Of a stretch of DNA of 64,000 nucleotides, positions 1-9,054 are shown in pieces (positions within the stretch are counted from its first letter, which is position 1; the number at the start of each line of letters is the position of its first letter). Origin of the DNA: Candidatus Limisoma faecipullorum (GTDB taxonomy: Bacteria; Bacteroidota; Bacteroidia; Bacteroidales; Muribaculaceae); the NCBI GenBank assembly GCA_017694955.1, contig JADIMC010000010.1:1-64000 (forward strand), written 5' to 3'. A model generated the notes under the pieces. That model was not told the DNA's origin. It saw nothing but the letters and a program-made list of their open reading frames with translations, and did not search any database. A program made the translations under genes and the position numbers.

Positions 1-611
1 TTGTGGCTGTCGTGCGCAAGATTTATGCCGCGCTGAAAGAAACGGAGCAGATGGTGTATGAGCGGTTCCCGCATATCACTCCTGTGCTTCCTGATGACAT
101 TGCGGTGGTGCATTCTGAAGAATTGCTGCAACTTTATCCGTCGCTCTCTCCAAAACAACGTGAGGCAGAAATTGCCCGCAAATACGGAGCGGTGTTCATC
201 GTCGGAATCGGTGCGGAATTGTCGGACGGAAAGCCCCACGACGGACGCGCTCCCGACTATGACGACTGGATTACGCCCAATAGTGCCGGTTACCGCGGGC
301 TTAACGGCGACATATTGCTGTGGAATCCCGTGTTGCGGATTCCTTTTGAGCTGTCGTCGATGGGCATACGTGTCAGCGCGGAATCGCTGATGGAGCAATT
401 GAGAGCGCGGGGATGCGAGGAGCGTGCCGCATTGCCATTCCACCGCTCGTTGCTTGCAGGGGAACTGCCATATTCCATCGGCGGCGGAATCGGACAGAGC
501 CGTCTGTGCATGTTCCTGCTCCAAAAAGCGCACATCGGCGAGGTACAAGCCAGTGTATGGCCGGAAGAACAAATAGAAGAATGCCGCAGGCATAACATAT
601 ATTTAATGTAG
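1..611 (+). CDS. asnA: Aspartate-ammonia ligase (asparagine synthetase A), 3' part
   Basis: This is the C-terminal part of the ammonia-dependent asparagine synthetase, which makes asparagine from aspartate, ammonia and ATP in the cytosol. The reading frame is open to the left edge, so the true start lies outside the window; about 202 of the roughly 330-345 residues usual for AsnA are present. The segment [12 protein letters not shown], the region around [12 protein letters not shown], and the class II aminoacyl-tRNA-synthetase-like motif 3 near the end ([16 protein letters not shown]) are characteristic of the family. The gene ends 7 bases before queF, so the two may be co-transcribed. Family assignment is firm; nothing can be said about its promoter. 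Confidence 0.95.
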   Translation, partial: VAVVRKIYAALKETEQMVYERFPHITPVLPDDIAVVHSEELLQLYPSLSPKQREAEIARKYGAVFIVGIGAELSDGKPHDGRAPDYDDWITPNSAGYRGLNGDILLWNPVLRIPFELSSMGIRVSAESLMEQLRARGCEERAALPFHRSLLAGELPYSIGGGIGQSRLCMFLLQKAHIGEVQASVWPEEQIEECRRHNIYLM

Positions 612-618
612 AAAATAG

Positions 619-1092
619 ATGTCAAGAACAGAATCGGAATTGAAAGGCGTTACCCTTTTGGGCAACACCGCCACACGCTATCCGGACCAGTATGCTCCGG
701 AGGTGCTTGAAACATTCAAGAACAAGCATCAGGACAACGAATATCTCGTGACGTTCACATGCCCTGAGTTCACGAGCCTTTGCCCGAAGACCGGCCAACC
801 GGATTTCGCCAAAATAATAATAAGCTACATTCCCCGTGAGGATATGGTGGAGAGCAAGAGCCTGAAGCTCTATCTTTTCAGTTTCCGCAACCACGGCGAC
901 TTCCACGAGGATTGTGTCAATATCATAATGAAAGACCTTGTGCGGCTTATGAATCCGCGCTACCTTGAAGTGCGGGGCATATTCACTCCGCGCGGCGGGA
1001 TTGCCATATTGCCTTTTGCCAACTATGCCGACAGTGAGCATCAGGAGATGAAACGCCAGCGGCTGATGGCTAATTTTATCAATAATTTCTGA
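619..1092 (+). CDS. queF: NADPH-dependent 7-cyano-7-deazaguanine reductase QueF
   Basis: QueF reduces preQ0 to preQ1 in the pathway to queuosine, the modified wobble base of certain tRNAs. At 157 residues it is the short, unimodular form. The catalytic Cys (residue 55, in [13 protein letters not shown]) and Asp (residue 62) are present at the spacing known for this family, followed by the QueF motif [20 protein letters not shown] (residues 78 onward), which binds NADPH and substrate; His96 and Glu97 complete the site. The ATG lies 7 bases after the asnA stop. queC, which makes the preQ0 substrate, follows after a 107-base gap holding two dyads. No queD or queE is in the window. Confidence 0.96.
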   Translation: MSRTESELKGVTLLGNTATRYPDQYAPEVLETFKNKHQDNEYLVTFTCPEFTSLCPKTGQPDFAKIIISYIPREDMVESKSLKLYLFSFRNHGDFHEDCVNIIMKDLVRLMNPRYLEVRGIFTPRGGIAILPFANYADSEHQEMKRQRLMANFINNF

Positions 1093-1115
1093 TTATTTCG
1101 CCGGTTAAAGGTGTA

Positions 1116-1168
1116 TTGCTTTGTATGCAGTGCAATAATTCGTGTTTTTTGCACTGTATGTAGTGCAA
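1116..1168. promoter_or_regulatory. Two dyads between queF and queC (candidate operator)
   Basis: Two 20-bp related sites occur at 1116-1135 and 1149-1168, starting 33 bases apart (about three helical turns). The second, TTGCACTGTATGTAGTGCAA, has perfect 7-bp inverted arms around a 6-base centre. The first, TTGCTTTGTATGCAGTGCAA, shares 17 of 20 positions but has a weaker left arm. The T-run ending in TTTG at 1148-1151 overlaps the second site and resembles a -33 box, although no clear TAnnTTTG follows. Two symmetric sites on one face of the helix suggest binding of a dimeric regulator upstream of queC. The regulator is unknown; this is inference from sequence symmetry. Confidence 0.5.
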
Positions 1169-1199
1169 AGTTTAATAAATACAAGAATTTTTATTTTAT

Positions 1200-1856
1200 A
1201 TGATTGAAAAAGACTCTATTATAGTGCTTTCCGGGGGTATGGATTCGGTGACGCTGCTCTATGAATATAAGGAGCGGATAGCGTTGGCCGTGACTTTCGA
1301 CTATGGGTCGAACCACAACCGCCGCGAGGCGGAATGCGCCCGGCTGCATTGCTCGCGGCTGGGGATACGCCACATAATAATACCGCTCGGCTTTATGGGC
1401 GAATATTTCAAAAGTTCGTTGCTCGAAGGGGCGGATGCCATACCGGAGGGCAATTACGACGACGAGAATATGCGTTCCACCGTCGTGCCGTTCCGCAACG
1501 GCATTATGCTGTCGGTAGCCTGCGGATTGGCAGAGAGCTACGGACTGAAGCACGTGATGATTGCCAACCACTACGGCGATCACGCAATCTATCCCGATTG
1601 CCGCGCTGGGTTTATCGACGCTATGTCGGAGGCGATGCGCAACGGCACGTATGACGGCATCACCATAATAGCTCCTTATACATCAATAACGAAAACAGAA
1701 ATAGCGCGCCATGGCAAGCGTCTCGGTATCGACTATTCAGAGACATATTCCTGCTATAAGGGCGGGGTGAAGCATTGCGGCAAATGCGGAACGTGCCGTG
1801 AGCGTATCGAGGCTTTGCGTGACGCCGGAATAGAAGATACCACTATCTACGAATAG
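1200..1856 (+). CDS. queC: 7-cyano-7-deazaguanine synthase QueC
   Basis: QueC uses ATP and ammonia to convert 7-carboxy-7-deazaguanine to preQ0 in queuosine synthesis. The N-terminal PP-loop ATP-binding motif SGGMDS is at residues 11-16, followed by the DYGSNHNRRE segment. Four cysteines near the C-terminus (C185, C193, C196, C199) form the family zinc site. Length (218) is normal. The leader is A/T-rich and carries the dyads described at 1116-1168. A TPR protein gene follows 30 bases downstream. The functional partner queF is just upstream, supporting the call. Confidence 0.95.
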   Translation: MIEKDSIIVLSGGMDSVTLLYEYKERIALAVTFDYGSNHNRREAECARLHCSRLGIRHIIIPLGFMGEYFKSSLLEGADAIPEGNYDDENMRSTVVPFRNGIMLSVACGLAESYGLKHVMIANHYGDHAIYPDCRAGFIDAMSEAMRNGTYDGITIIAPYTSITKTEIARHGKRLGIDYSETYSCYKGGVKHCGKCGTCRERIEALRDAGIEDTTIYE

Positions 1857-1886
1857 ACTTTATTTTCCAAACCATATTCTGAGATT

Positions 1887-2960
1887 ATGAGAACTTTTCT
1901 TGCTGTTATTTTAGCTTTGGCTTGCAGTCTTGCCGGTATGGCCCGGCAGATAGAGGGTGACAGCCGGAGCAGCGACGAACTGATAGAGCGGGCCGTTGCC
2001 CTGATGGACAACGGAGCGGTTGGTACCGCCATTTCCGTGCTCAACGGTGTGCTTGAAAAGGATTCCACTAATATGGTGGCACGCTACGAGCTCGGTTATG
2101 CGCATTATATCAATGATAATATGCCACGTGCGATAGAGGAGTTCTCTAAAATTGTCGGAAAGTGGAATTATAACGAGCAAGTATATGGGATGCTCGGTAA
2201 TTCCTACGATATGAACGGTCAGCCGGAAAAAGCCGGGGAAGTTTATAAAAAGGGGCTGGAAAAATTTCCTCGCAGTGCTATGCTTCTCAATGAACTGTCT
2301 GTCTTGGCTTTGAAAGATGAAGACTATAACAAGTCGCTCGATTATTGCCTGCAAGGCATAAAGGCCAACCCTCTGTATTCTCCGTGCTATTTCCGTGCGG
2401 CATCGCTCTTTCTTCAGTCCGACTATCTTGCGTGGGGAATGATTTATGGCGAGATGTATATGGCGATGGAGCGTCAGAACGGCGAGCGGATAAAGGAGAT
2501 GTCACGGCTGATGATGGATGCCTGCAAGCGTTGTATTACATTTGAAGGCGAAGGCATTTCGTTGGTGTTTGCTTCTGACACGATAAGTACCGATACGGAA
2601 GAAAACACTATCGTTTCATTGAAGCGGTTCGATTTGGTAGGCTATGAGATGTGTATGGCTATGTCTGTAGCTGATGCGGGGATAAAGGAAATCAACGCTG
2701 AAAATATGTGCAAGGTGCGGAAGGCGTATGTTGATAAGCTTGCTACCGACAGCGTGTTCTCCATTTATCGGAATCCGTATGTCAAGCATCTGCTTGCCGT
2801 AAGGACTTCGGGGCATGAGGAGGCATACAACCATTTCGTTACGATGGGCTACGACGCTCCGGCTTTGAGCAAGTGGGCGAATTCGCATCCTTTCGAGTGG
2901 AACAGGTTCGCCGATTGGCTTAATTCCTATATACCGGATATGGGCAATGGTGAATATTGA
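1887..2960 (+). CDS. Secreted tetratricopeptide-repeat protein of unknown function
   Basis: A 357-residue protein with an N-terminal signal peptide (hydrophobic stretch FLAVILALACSLAGMA). Residues about 30-185 form four or five tetratricopeptide repeats, recognisable by the pattern in ARYELGYAHYINDN and YGMLGNSYDMNGQPEKA. The C-terminal half (about 190-357) has no domain I recognise. TPR proteins usually mediate protein contacts; here the signal peptide places it in the periplasm or envelope. It starts 30 bases after queC and may be in the same transcript, though no functional link to queuosine is evident. It ends at a terminator shared with the convergent protease gene. Confidence 0.75.
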   Translation: MRTFLAVILALACSLAGMARQIEGDSRSSDELIERAVALMDNGAVGTAISVLNGVLEKDSTNMVARYELGYAHYINDNMPRAIEEFSKIVGKWNYNEQVYGMLGNSYDMNGQPEKAGEVYKKGLEKFPRSAMLLNELSVLALKDEDYNKSLDYCLQGIKANPLYSPCYFRAASLFLQSDYLAWGMIYGEMYMAMERQNGERIKEMSRLMMDACKRCITFEGEGISLVFASDTISTDTEENTIVSLKRFDLVGYEMCMAMSVADAGIKEINAENMCKVRKAYVDKLATDSVFSIYRNPYVKHLLAVRTSGHEEAYNHFVTMGYDAPALSKWANSHPFEWNRFADWLNSYIPDMGNGEY

Positions 2961-2981
2961 AAAACTATCTGAATTACAAAG

Positions 2982-3035
2982 AAAAAACAGCCGCGCTTGT
3001 CTGGTTTGACAGAACAAGCGCGGCTGTGGATTTTT
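2982..3035. terminator. Bidirectional rho-independent terminator
   Basis: Perfect 14-bp inverted repeat ACAGCCGCGCTTGT at 2987-3000 and its complement at 3014-3027, with a 13-base loop. An A-run lies on the left and TTTTT on the right, so it can stop transcripts from both the TPR gene and the convergent C10 protease gene. Confidence 0.93.
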
Positions 3036-3048
3036 CAGGGGGCAGGTA

Positions 3049-5217
3049 TTATCGTTTCACTACGGCTTTCCTTATGCTTGTGCCATCAGTGTCGATTATT
3101 ACTATATAGTATCCTGCCGGGCAGTCGGAAAGGTCGATGCTCATTGTGTTGTCAGCTGATTTCACCAATTTGCCGTCTGTTCCATATACCTGTATTGACT
3201 TCACAGCTTCCGGAGAATCGATGTGCAGCATATCGGCAACCGGATTCGGATAGATTCTTACAGCGTCGCTGTCGATGTTTCCCACGCCGGCCTGATCGGT
3301 CACTGTGAATGTGAATGAAATATCCTCAGGCATGGTCATTTCGAATGGCAAACCTGTGAAATTTGCGCCGTCGATGCTTATAGTATAGCTTTTCCCTATT
3401 TCGAAAGTGCTTCCGATAGTAAAGTCAGCACTTGCAGTTGTCTCTCCGTCTCCGTATGCGGTAAAGTCAGCGGATTTTTTCATTTTCTTCCTGTTGGTCT
3501 CGGTTTCAGTAATCAAGAATCCGATGCTTCCGGTGGCAGTCTCTCCGGATGTGTTGGAAAGTGTTGCCGTTATAATGATGTTTCCTCCTTGCGGCACTTC
3601 CGTAGCAGACCCGTCGATAGCCGTCAAAATGATGTCGTAAACCGGCTCGCCTACGGTGATGTCGTCGCCTTCCACAGTCAGGAATACCCTGTCGGCGTCA
3701 ACCACACGCATCCAGTCGAAGAAATATCCGTCGCGTGACTCTTTAGTTACCGGATAAATCATATATTCTCCGTCTTCAAGATTTTCAAGCTCGCTTTGCA
3801 CTTCGAATTTTTGGTTGAAAACGGCGGTCATTGTCGATAAATTCAAGGGAGCGGTATTTTCAGGCTCGGCTACACGGTTGCCTTGACGGTCGAATACCGC
3901 TACTGCTACGTTGCCTTCATAATCATATGAGGAAGAATTGCCTATACCGCTGACTTCTATGGTCAGATTGTCGCCTTTTACAAGCGATTCCTTGTCGGCG
4001 CGTACGAATGTCTGATAGCTGTTGTTTGAAGAGTAGATCAAAGGGGAATTTCCGTAGAATCCATCTCCGTCAGAGTCAGGCTCCATTGTGGTCACCGACT
4101 GGTTATAGACGAAACCGCCGCCACCGCCGCCGATACCCAGCTCATATGGGTCCATTACGTTGATGTCGAACCATCCGTCTGACAATCCTCCCCATCCCCA
4201 GTTGATGTGGAGCAGGTCGTTGCTGTCGTAGCCGTCGGCCACAAAGCAGTGTCCTCCCAGGTTACCTGTTCCGCAGAACACCAACGGCTTCCCACTGTCG
4301 AGCTCTTTCTTGATTTTATCAAGAAATTGCGTGTCGGTCATTGCTCCGCGTTTGAATATTTCTGAGTTATAGCCAAAATATGTGGCTACACCATAAGGGA
4401 TGTCGTAATCCAAGGCTCCGCTACCATTGGGAGCGTAGCTCATCAGTACGGCCGCGCCACAGTCCTTCATCAGCAATGCCACGGCTTCAGCCTGCTCGTC
4501 GGTGTATTCGTTGACTATATTGTTATTGGTGTCGTAATAGCGTTCGTATTTGTCGAGCATATTGTCCCAGTCGTATGTGGATTGGCTGAAATCGGTGTAA
4601 ACCTCGAAATAGCTTTCCATAAAATTGGTGTAGTCCTGTACGTAGGCGTATCCATTGCTGCCTTTTCCTGTGGCTGGATATTCATAGTAGTTCATCACCT
4701 GTGCAAGAGCGGTTGCAACGCAGCCGGTGGGCAGAATCTCGTTTTCGTTCTTATACCATGCCGGGCACAGACGGTTGAACGGCTCGTCCTGATTCCATTC
4801 GGTCTTGAGCAGTACGTCAACTACCGGAGTGCCTACTTCGGAAGCGCGTCTTATGGGTTTCGCTTCTCCGCTTTGCACTTTCTCCACATACTCGGAGTAA
4901 GTGGCGAAATAGCTGCGCAAATTTTGCGGCATATTTTCCGTGGAGAAAGTTCCTTTGTCGGAATAGCCTATCAGTTCCGTGAGACTGTCATCGCCGGAAA
5001 CGACCACGAATCCCTCGTTATTGCCGAAGTTGAACACATAATAAGGAGCTGTTGCGCCATTGCTTGCATTGGTGCTTTTGGCGCGTGCCATTTTCTTTCC
5101 GGAAGTTTCCGGCATATATTTTCTTGCTATGGCGGCAGCTTGCGATTCTGTGATTTGTTCGGCGTTTGCCGTCACAGCCGTCATTATGGCTAACAGGAGT
5201 GCAGAATATTTGTTCAT
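3049..5217 (-). CDS. C10-family (streptopain-like) cysteine protease with T9SS sorting domain
   Basis: Predicted exported cysteine protease of 722 residues. A signal peptide (about 1-19) is followed by a streptopain-type pro-domain (around FVVVSGDDSLTELIGYSD), then the catalytic domain with the nucleophile Cys166 in PTGCVATALAQVMNYY and His323 in GGHCFVADGYDS followed by LHINWGWGG. Beta-sandwich segments follow, and the last about 70 residues match a type A T9SS C-terminal sorting domain (IYPNPVADMLHIDS ... GYYIVIIDTDG ... KAVVKR). It is therefore a likely client of the T9SS encoded at 9-16 kb, released or anchored at the cell surface. Members of peptidase family C10 include SpeB and interpain; the actual substrate is unknown. 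Confidence 0.92.
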   Translation of the reverse strand: MNKYSALLLAIMTAVTANAEQITESQAAAIARKYMPETSGKKMARAKSTNASNGATAPYYVFNFGNNEGFVVVSGDDSLTELIGYSDKGTFSTENMPQNLRSYFATYSEYVEKVQSGEAKPIRRASEVGTPVVDVLLKTEWNQDEPFNRLCPAWYKNENEILPTGCVATALAQVMNYYEYPATGKGSNGYAYVQDYTNFMESYFEVYTDFSQSTYDWDNMLDKYERYYDTNNNIVNEYTDEQAEAVALLMKDCGAAVLMSYAPNGSGALDYDIPYGVATYFGYNSEIFKRGAMTDTQFLDKIKKELDSGKPLVFCGTGNLGGHCFVADGYDSNDLLHINWGWGGLSDGWFDINVMDPYELGIGGGGGGFVYNQSVTTMEPDSDGDGFYGNSPLIYSSNNSYQTFVRADKESLVKGDNLTIEVSGIGNSSSYDYEGNVAVAVFDRQGNRVAEPENTAPLNLSTMTAVFNQKFEVQSELENLEDGEYMIYPVTKESRDGYFFDWMRVVDADRVFLTVEGDDITVGEPVYDIILTAIDGSATEVPQGGNIIITATLSNTSGETATGSIGFLITETETNRKKMKKSADFTAYGDGETTASADFTIGSTFEIGKSYTISIDGANFTGLPFEMTMPEDISFTFTVTDQAGVGNIDSDAVRIYPNPVADMLHIDSPEAVKSIQVYGTDGKLVKSADNTMSIDLSDCPAGYYIVIIDTDGTSIRKAVVKR

Positions 5218-5254
5218 TATTAATGATTTGTTATTGATTTGATAAAATGCAGCG

Positions 5255-5262
5255 CAAAATTA
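5255..5262 (-). promoter_or_regulatory. Possible -7 box for the C10 protease
   Basis: On the minus strand the sequence TAATTTTG fits the Bacteroidota -7 consensus TAnnTTTG and lies 38 bases before the protease ATG. No clear TTTG -33 box is seen at the usual spacing. Confidence 0.4.
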
Positions 5263-5343
5263 CAACAATTCTTTTAACATACGAGCATTTTAATGAAAAA
5301 CATCTCATTTCACAAGCCTGACAGCCATTTTTTTCATTTGAAT

Positions 5344-8300
5344 TCAAGACAGAGACACTTTGCGTATGATGTTTTCCGGTATGTACCACACGTAGCCTTC
5401 CGGGTTGTCGAATCCGCAACTTCCGATTATTTCCATATAGTTTCTCACTTGCCGCAGATAGCGACTGTCCTCTTTCTCTCCGAATTTATAGTCGATTACG
5501 ATGGTTTTGCCTTCGGGAGTGACGACTATGCGGTCCGGACGATAGACGTTGCCTTTGCCGTTAATCATCGGGCGCTCGCTTATTACGCGGTTGCCGGGAG
5601 CGAACCATTCAGCCGCTTCCGGACTGCTGATTCCATGGCGAATGATTTTGCCGAATTCTTCAGCCTCTTCTCCGGTTATCATCCCTTTTGTCCGGAAAAA
5701 TTTAATCGCGTTGCCAACATCGTCTGACGTTTTTATCCGGCACATTATCCGGTGCATCATCACCCCTTTGAATTTCGGCGATTCGCGGCGTTCGGTCACC
5801 ATATCGGGCACATCGAATTTCCATAGTCCGGTCTTGCCTCCGGTTTCATATCCGGGCATCCAGCGGCGTTCTGCCCCTTCATTGTCATCTTTTTTCTGTG
5901 GTATGGTCTGTTTGCCTATTTCAAGAACAGTCCCGCTATAAAAATCGCCTGGGACAAGCAACTCTTCTGATATTTCCTCGCCATAAAGCGAAGCGGCATT
6001 GTCGATATCGTCCTGCCGTGCCTGTGCGATTTCTTCCAGAACAGTGCCTAAGTCGCCTTTCTTGTCTTCCGGGATATAGGCTATCATTTCTTCACCTGCC
6101 CGCGTGAATGCCACGTATGTCTTGTTGAGAGTGTCAAGTCTTGCGTCACGTCCCATCTCCTCGAAAACATCCTTGAATGCAGTATCTTTCGGGTTCTTTG
6201 ACCTTGTTACGGGTATTATCGGTGGAAAAAGCTCTTGTGGAATGCCTGTTATCGATATTTTGTCGGATTCGATCCATTCCAATTGGGTGTTTTGCTCGAA
6301 ATCCCAATTGCAGAACGGGATTATTACGCACGGGAATTCCAGACCTTTCGATTTGTGGATTGTCATGATGTTGACAGCCTCGATGTTGTCGGGTGACGAT
6401 ATCGTCGTGTTTTTCCCTGTACTCTCCCAGAATTTCAGGAATTGATGAAGGTCGGAGCCATAACGGCTCTCAAAATCGGTGACTATGTCTTGAAATGTCT
6501 GTATGAAAGGAGTCTGGCTTTTTCTCAATGTGTCGGAAAGCTGTGTCTGTATGATTCTTTCCACAGTCATGGCAATGCTTGTGGGCGTTTCTCCTCCGAA
6601 GAGGGTGTCCTTGTCGATTCGTTCGTCATTTCCTATGGCTTCGGCTATGGCTTCGGTTGCGTTTCTGCCATTGCTTATGTTGCGTTGGATGCGCTTGATT
6701 ATCAGGGCAAGGCTTTTTTGCCTGTCATCGGAATTGTGGTTGCCATAATTGCTCTGGCAATCCAAGGCGGAAAGCATGGCGATGATGATTTTCACGGCCG
6801 GTGACTTGCGTATTATGAGCGATTCTTCCGAGACGACGTTGATGCGTTCGTCATCGGCTTTCGCCCGTCCGTCGGCAAGCAATTTCTCAATCACGGACTG
6901 TCCTTCCGATTTGCGGTTTACAAGGATGGCGATGTCGTTTTGCTTGTAGCCGCGCGAAAGCATCGACCTTATGTCGTTGACGACTTTGTCGAGAATCACA
7001 TCCTTATAGCCGGTGTCTTTGTCGGAAGCAATCCATTCGAAACGCACGTGCCCGTTTTTGTCTCTGTTCTTCGGTGCTACCTGCTGCACCACATTGCTGT
7101 AGATATCGCTCATTCCGAGCTTTCTGGCAAGCAGAGTGAAGCAGGTGTTGTTCCATCTCACTATGTTTTTTGCGCTGCGCCAATTGGTGTTCTCTTTCAG
7201 CGACCCGCCTATGTCGGTAATTTCTTCTTTTCGGAACGTCGTGTAAATCTTGTCTTTTAATATCGAAGGGTCGGAATTGCGGAACCGGTAGATGCTTTGC
7301 TTCACGTCGCCGATTATCAGGTTGTCGTTACCGGTGCTCAGACTGTTTCTTACCAACGGTTTCAGGTTCTCCCACTGCATTTCCGATGTGTCCTGGAATT
7401 CATCGATAAGGAAATGTCTCAGGCGTAATCCGACGCGTTCATACACAAATGGAGTGTCGTTCTCGCCAATGATTTTCTTCAAAATCTCGTTGGTGTCGGA
7501 AAGCATCACCACATTGTTCTCTTTTGTAAAGTCGATGATGCTGGCGCTTATGTCGCCAAGCAAACCGAGAAAATACAATTTTGACAGAATCATATTGCAC
7601 GATTCTATTGCCTGTGCGGCTTCTCCTATGCGTGCGATGCATCTGTCGATGCCTTCGATTATGCTGTAGGGAATGGAGCCTAAATGCTTTTTCTTGAACC
7701 ATTTTTCAGCTTTCCCTTGCTTGTCGCATATTTTGCCGGTTTGCTCGGATGTGAGGTTGCCTGTGAATTTTTTGTTGAAATTATAAGAGAACACATCGTC
7801 GCTCAATCCTTTGGTGATTTGATTGAAATCGGCGCACGCTTTATTGATTCTGTCATTGTTGAGCGCTATTGATTTTTGTAATGCTGATTTGAAATCATTG
7901 ATTCTGCTCTTGTCGTCGAGGTATTCTATGAGCTTGTCGATATTGCGCTTTACCGTCTCTTTCGACAAGTCGCGGGCAAATGAGTAGAGATTGGTGTCCT
8001 GCGTGTTTCCGGCAGGAGCGCGGAACACATCCCACGATTTCCCTTCGTCGATGCGCGCTTTCATAAATTCAATCAGCCATTGCCGTAATGCCCTGGCCTT
8101 CTCCGTGGTGCCTGATTCGTGCAATTCCTGTTTGAGGTTGCTTATGCCGACAGCTATTGCATACTCATCGTTGAGTTCGATATTATAGTTTCCCGACAGC
8201 TCTACTTCGTAGGCGAAGGTGCGGAGAATCATCTGGAAAAATGCGTCGATGGTGCTGACGTTGAAGTTGTTGTAGTCGTGCAGCAGTTGCCCCAGCGCTT

Positions 8301-8604
8301 TCTTTGCAGATGCCTGCAGCTCAGGCTTTGTTGTGTTGAGCACGGTGCATAATTCATCTGCATATGGGCTGTCGGATGCGGAATTCCCCAAAGTGTCGAG
8401 CTCTGCGATTATTCTCCGCTTCATTTCTTCCGTCGCCTTGTTGGTGAACGTAATGGCAAGGATACCGGCGTGGTTGTCGTCGGGGTTGCGGTCAAGCGAA
8501 TATGTGCCGTCCTCATTTTTGCATCCGAGTAGCAGCTTTAGATATTCCTTTACCAGATTGTATGTCTTGCCTGACCCTGCCGATGCCTTATATACCGTAA
8601 TCAT
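5344..8604 (-). CDS. addA: AddA/RecB-type UvrD superfamily helicase-nuclease
   Basis: Large 1086-residue DNA repair enzyme for processing double-strand ends before RecA loading. The N-terminus carries the Walker A motif ASAGSGKT (residues 7-14); the DEAD-box-like Walker B is in LLIDEFQDTSEMQW; a later superfamily I motif is VNIMTIHKSKGLEFP, and motif VI lies near YVAFTRAGEEM. The C-terminus has a PD-(D/E)XK nuclease signature (YRPDRIVVTPEGKTIVIDYKFGE). This is the AddA arrangement. It starts 17 bases after the SUI1 gene, both reading leftward from a shared promoter. The partner AddB, often next to addA in this phylum, is not in the window. Confidence 0.88.
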   Translation of the reverse strand: MITVYKASAGSGKTYNLVKEYLKLLLGCKNEDGTYSLDRNPDDNHAGILAITFTNKATEEMKRRIIAELDTLGNSASDSPYADELCTVLNTTKPELQASAKKALGQLLHDYNNFNVSTIDAFFQMILRTFAYEVELSGNYNIELNDEYAIAVGISNLKQELHESGTTEKARALRQWLIEFMKARIDEGKSWDVFRAPAGNTQDTNLYSFARDLSKETVKRNIDKLIEYLDDKSRINDFKSALQKSIALNNDRINKACADFNQITKGLSDDVFSYNFNKKFTGNLTSEQTGKICDKQGKAEKWFKKKHLGSIPYSIIEGIDRCIARIGEAAQAIESCNMILSKLYFLGLLGDISASIIDFTKENNVVMLSDTNEILKKIIGENDTPFVYERVGLRLRHFLIDEFQDTSEMQWENLKPLVRNSLSTGNDNLIIGDVKQSIYRFRNSDPSILKDKIYTTFRKEEITDIGGSLKENTNWRSAKNIVRWNNTCFTLLARKLGMSDIYSNVVQQVAPKNRDKNGHVRFEWIASDKDTGYKDVILDKVVNDIRSMLSRGYKQNDIAILVNRKSEGQSVIEKLLADGRAKADDERINVVSEESLIIRKSPAVKIIIAMLSALDCQSNYGNHNSDDRQKSLALIIKRIQRNISNGRNATEAIAEAIGNDERIDKDTLFGGETPTSIAMTVERIIQTQLSDTLRKSQTPFIQTFQDIVTDFESRYGSDLHQFLKFWESTGKNTTISSPDNIEAVNIMTIHKSKGLEFPCVIIPFCNWDFEQNTQLEWIESDKISITGIPQELFPPIIPVTRSKNPKDTAFKDVFEEMGRDARLDTLNKTYVAFTRAGEEMIAYIPEDKKGDLGTVLEEIAQARQDDIDNAASLYGEEISEELLVPGDFYSGTVLEIGKQTIPQKKDDNEGAERRWMPGYETGGKTGLWKFDVPDMVTERRESPKFKGVMMHRIMCRIKTSDDVGNAIKFFRTKGMITGEEAEEFGKIIRHGISSPEAAEWFAPGNRVISERPMINGKGNVYRPDRIVVTPEGKTIVIDYKFGEKEDSRYLRQVRNYMEIIGSCGFDNPEGYVWYIPENIIRKVSLS

Positions 8605-8621
8605 AATGATGAATGGCTTTC

Positions 8622-8963
8622 TCAGATTATACGTGCGTTGTAGCCTTCTGCCTCAAGGATTTCCTTTACTTTCTGTCGCATGTCGCCCTGTATCAATATT
8701 TCTCCGCCACGAGCCGATCCGCCGGTGCCGCATTTTGTCTTGAGCTTGCGTGCCAGCTCTTTCAAATCGTTGTCGCTGCCGATGAATCCTGTTATGATCG
8801 TGGCTTCTTTCCCTTTGCGGTTTTTCTTGTCTAAAAGGATTTTAAGCCGTTGTTCCGATGGCGGCAAAGCGGTTTCCTGTTCTTCTTCGGTGTCTTCTTT
8901 CCCGAAATCGGGATTTGTGGAATATACGATGCTTAGTTGCTGTTTCCAGTCGTTATTTTTCAT
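8622..8963 (-). CDS. SUI1/eIF1-like translation initiation factor (YciH family)
   Basis: A 113-residue protein with a disordered acidic N-terminus (about residues 20-35 rich in Glu) and a C-terminal SUI1 domain: the basic segment KNRKGKEATIITGF, then LKELARKLKTKCGTGGSARGG and the closing GEILIQGD. Bacterial homologues such as YciH are thought to influence start-site selection at the ribosome, by analogy with eIF1. Start ATG is preceded by the palindromic divergent promoter at 8992-9011. It leads an apparent two-gene unit with addA, a pairing without obvious functional reason. Confidence 0.93.
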   Translation of the reverse strand: MKNNDWKQQLSIVYSTNPDFGKEDTEEEQETALPPSEQRLKILLDKKNRKGKEATIITGFIGSDNDLKELARKLKTKCGTGGSARGGEILIQGDMRQKVKEILEAEGYNARII

Positions 8964-8991
8964 TTGCGCGTCAGTTTAGCTCATTAACTTT

Positions 8992-9011
8992 CCAAAATTA
9001 TGTAATTTTGG
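8992..9011. promoter_or_regulatory. Divergent promoter built on a perfect 20-bp palindrome
   Basis: CCAAAATTA-TG-TAATTTTGG is a 9-bp inverted repeat with a 2-base centre. Each arm contains TAATTTTG, the Bacteroidota -7 consensus TAnnTTTG: plus strand at 9003-9010 facing porT, minus strand at 8993-9000 facing the SUI1 gene. For the minus side an ATTG lies 20 bases upstream as a -33 box; no good -33 is seen for the plus side. The two promoters cannot be occupied at once, so the housekeeping unit and the T9SS locus probably compete here (inference). Confidence 0.65.
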
Positions 9012-9054
9012 CGACCTCTGCAATAACGCGGCGGTTTTTACGTTAAAAGCATAT

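Noticed and set aside
1093-1199. preQ1 riboswitch before queC
   Set aside because: No preQ1-I or preQ1-II core shape was found; the structure present is two simple dyads.
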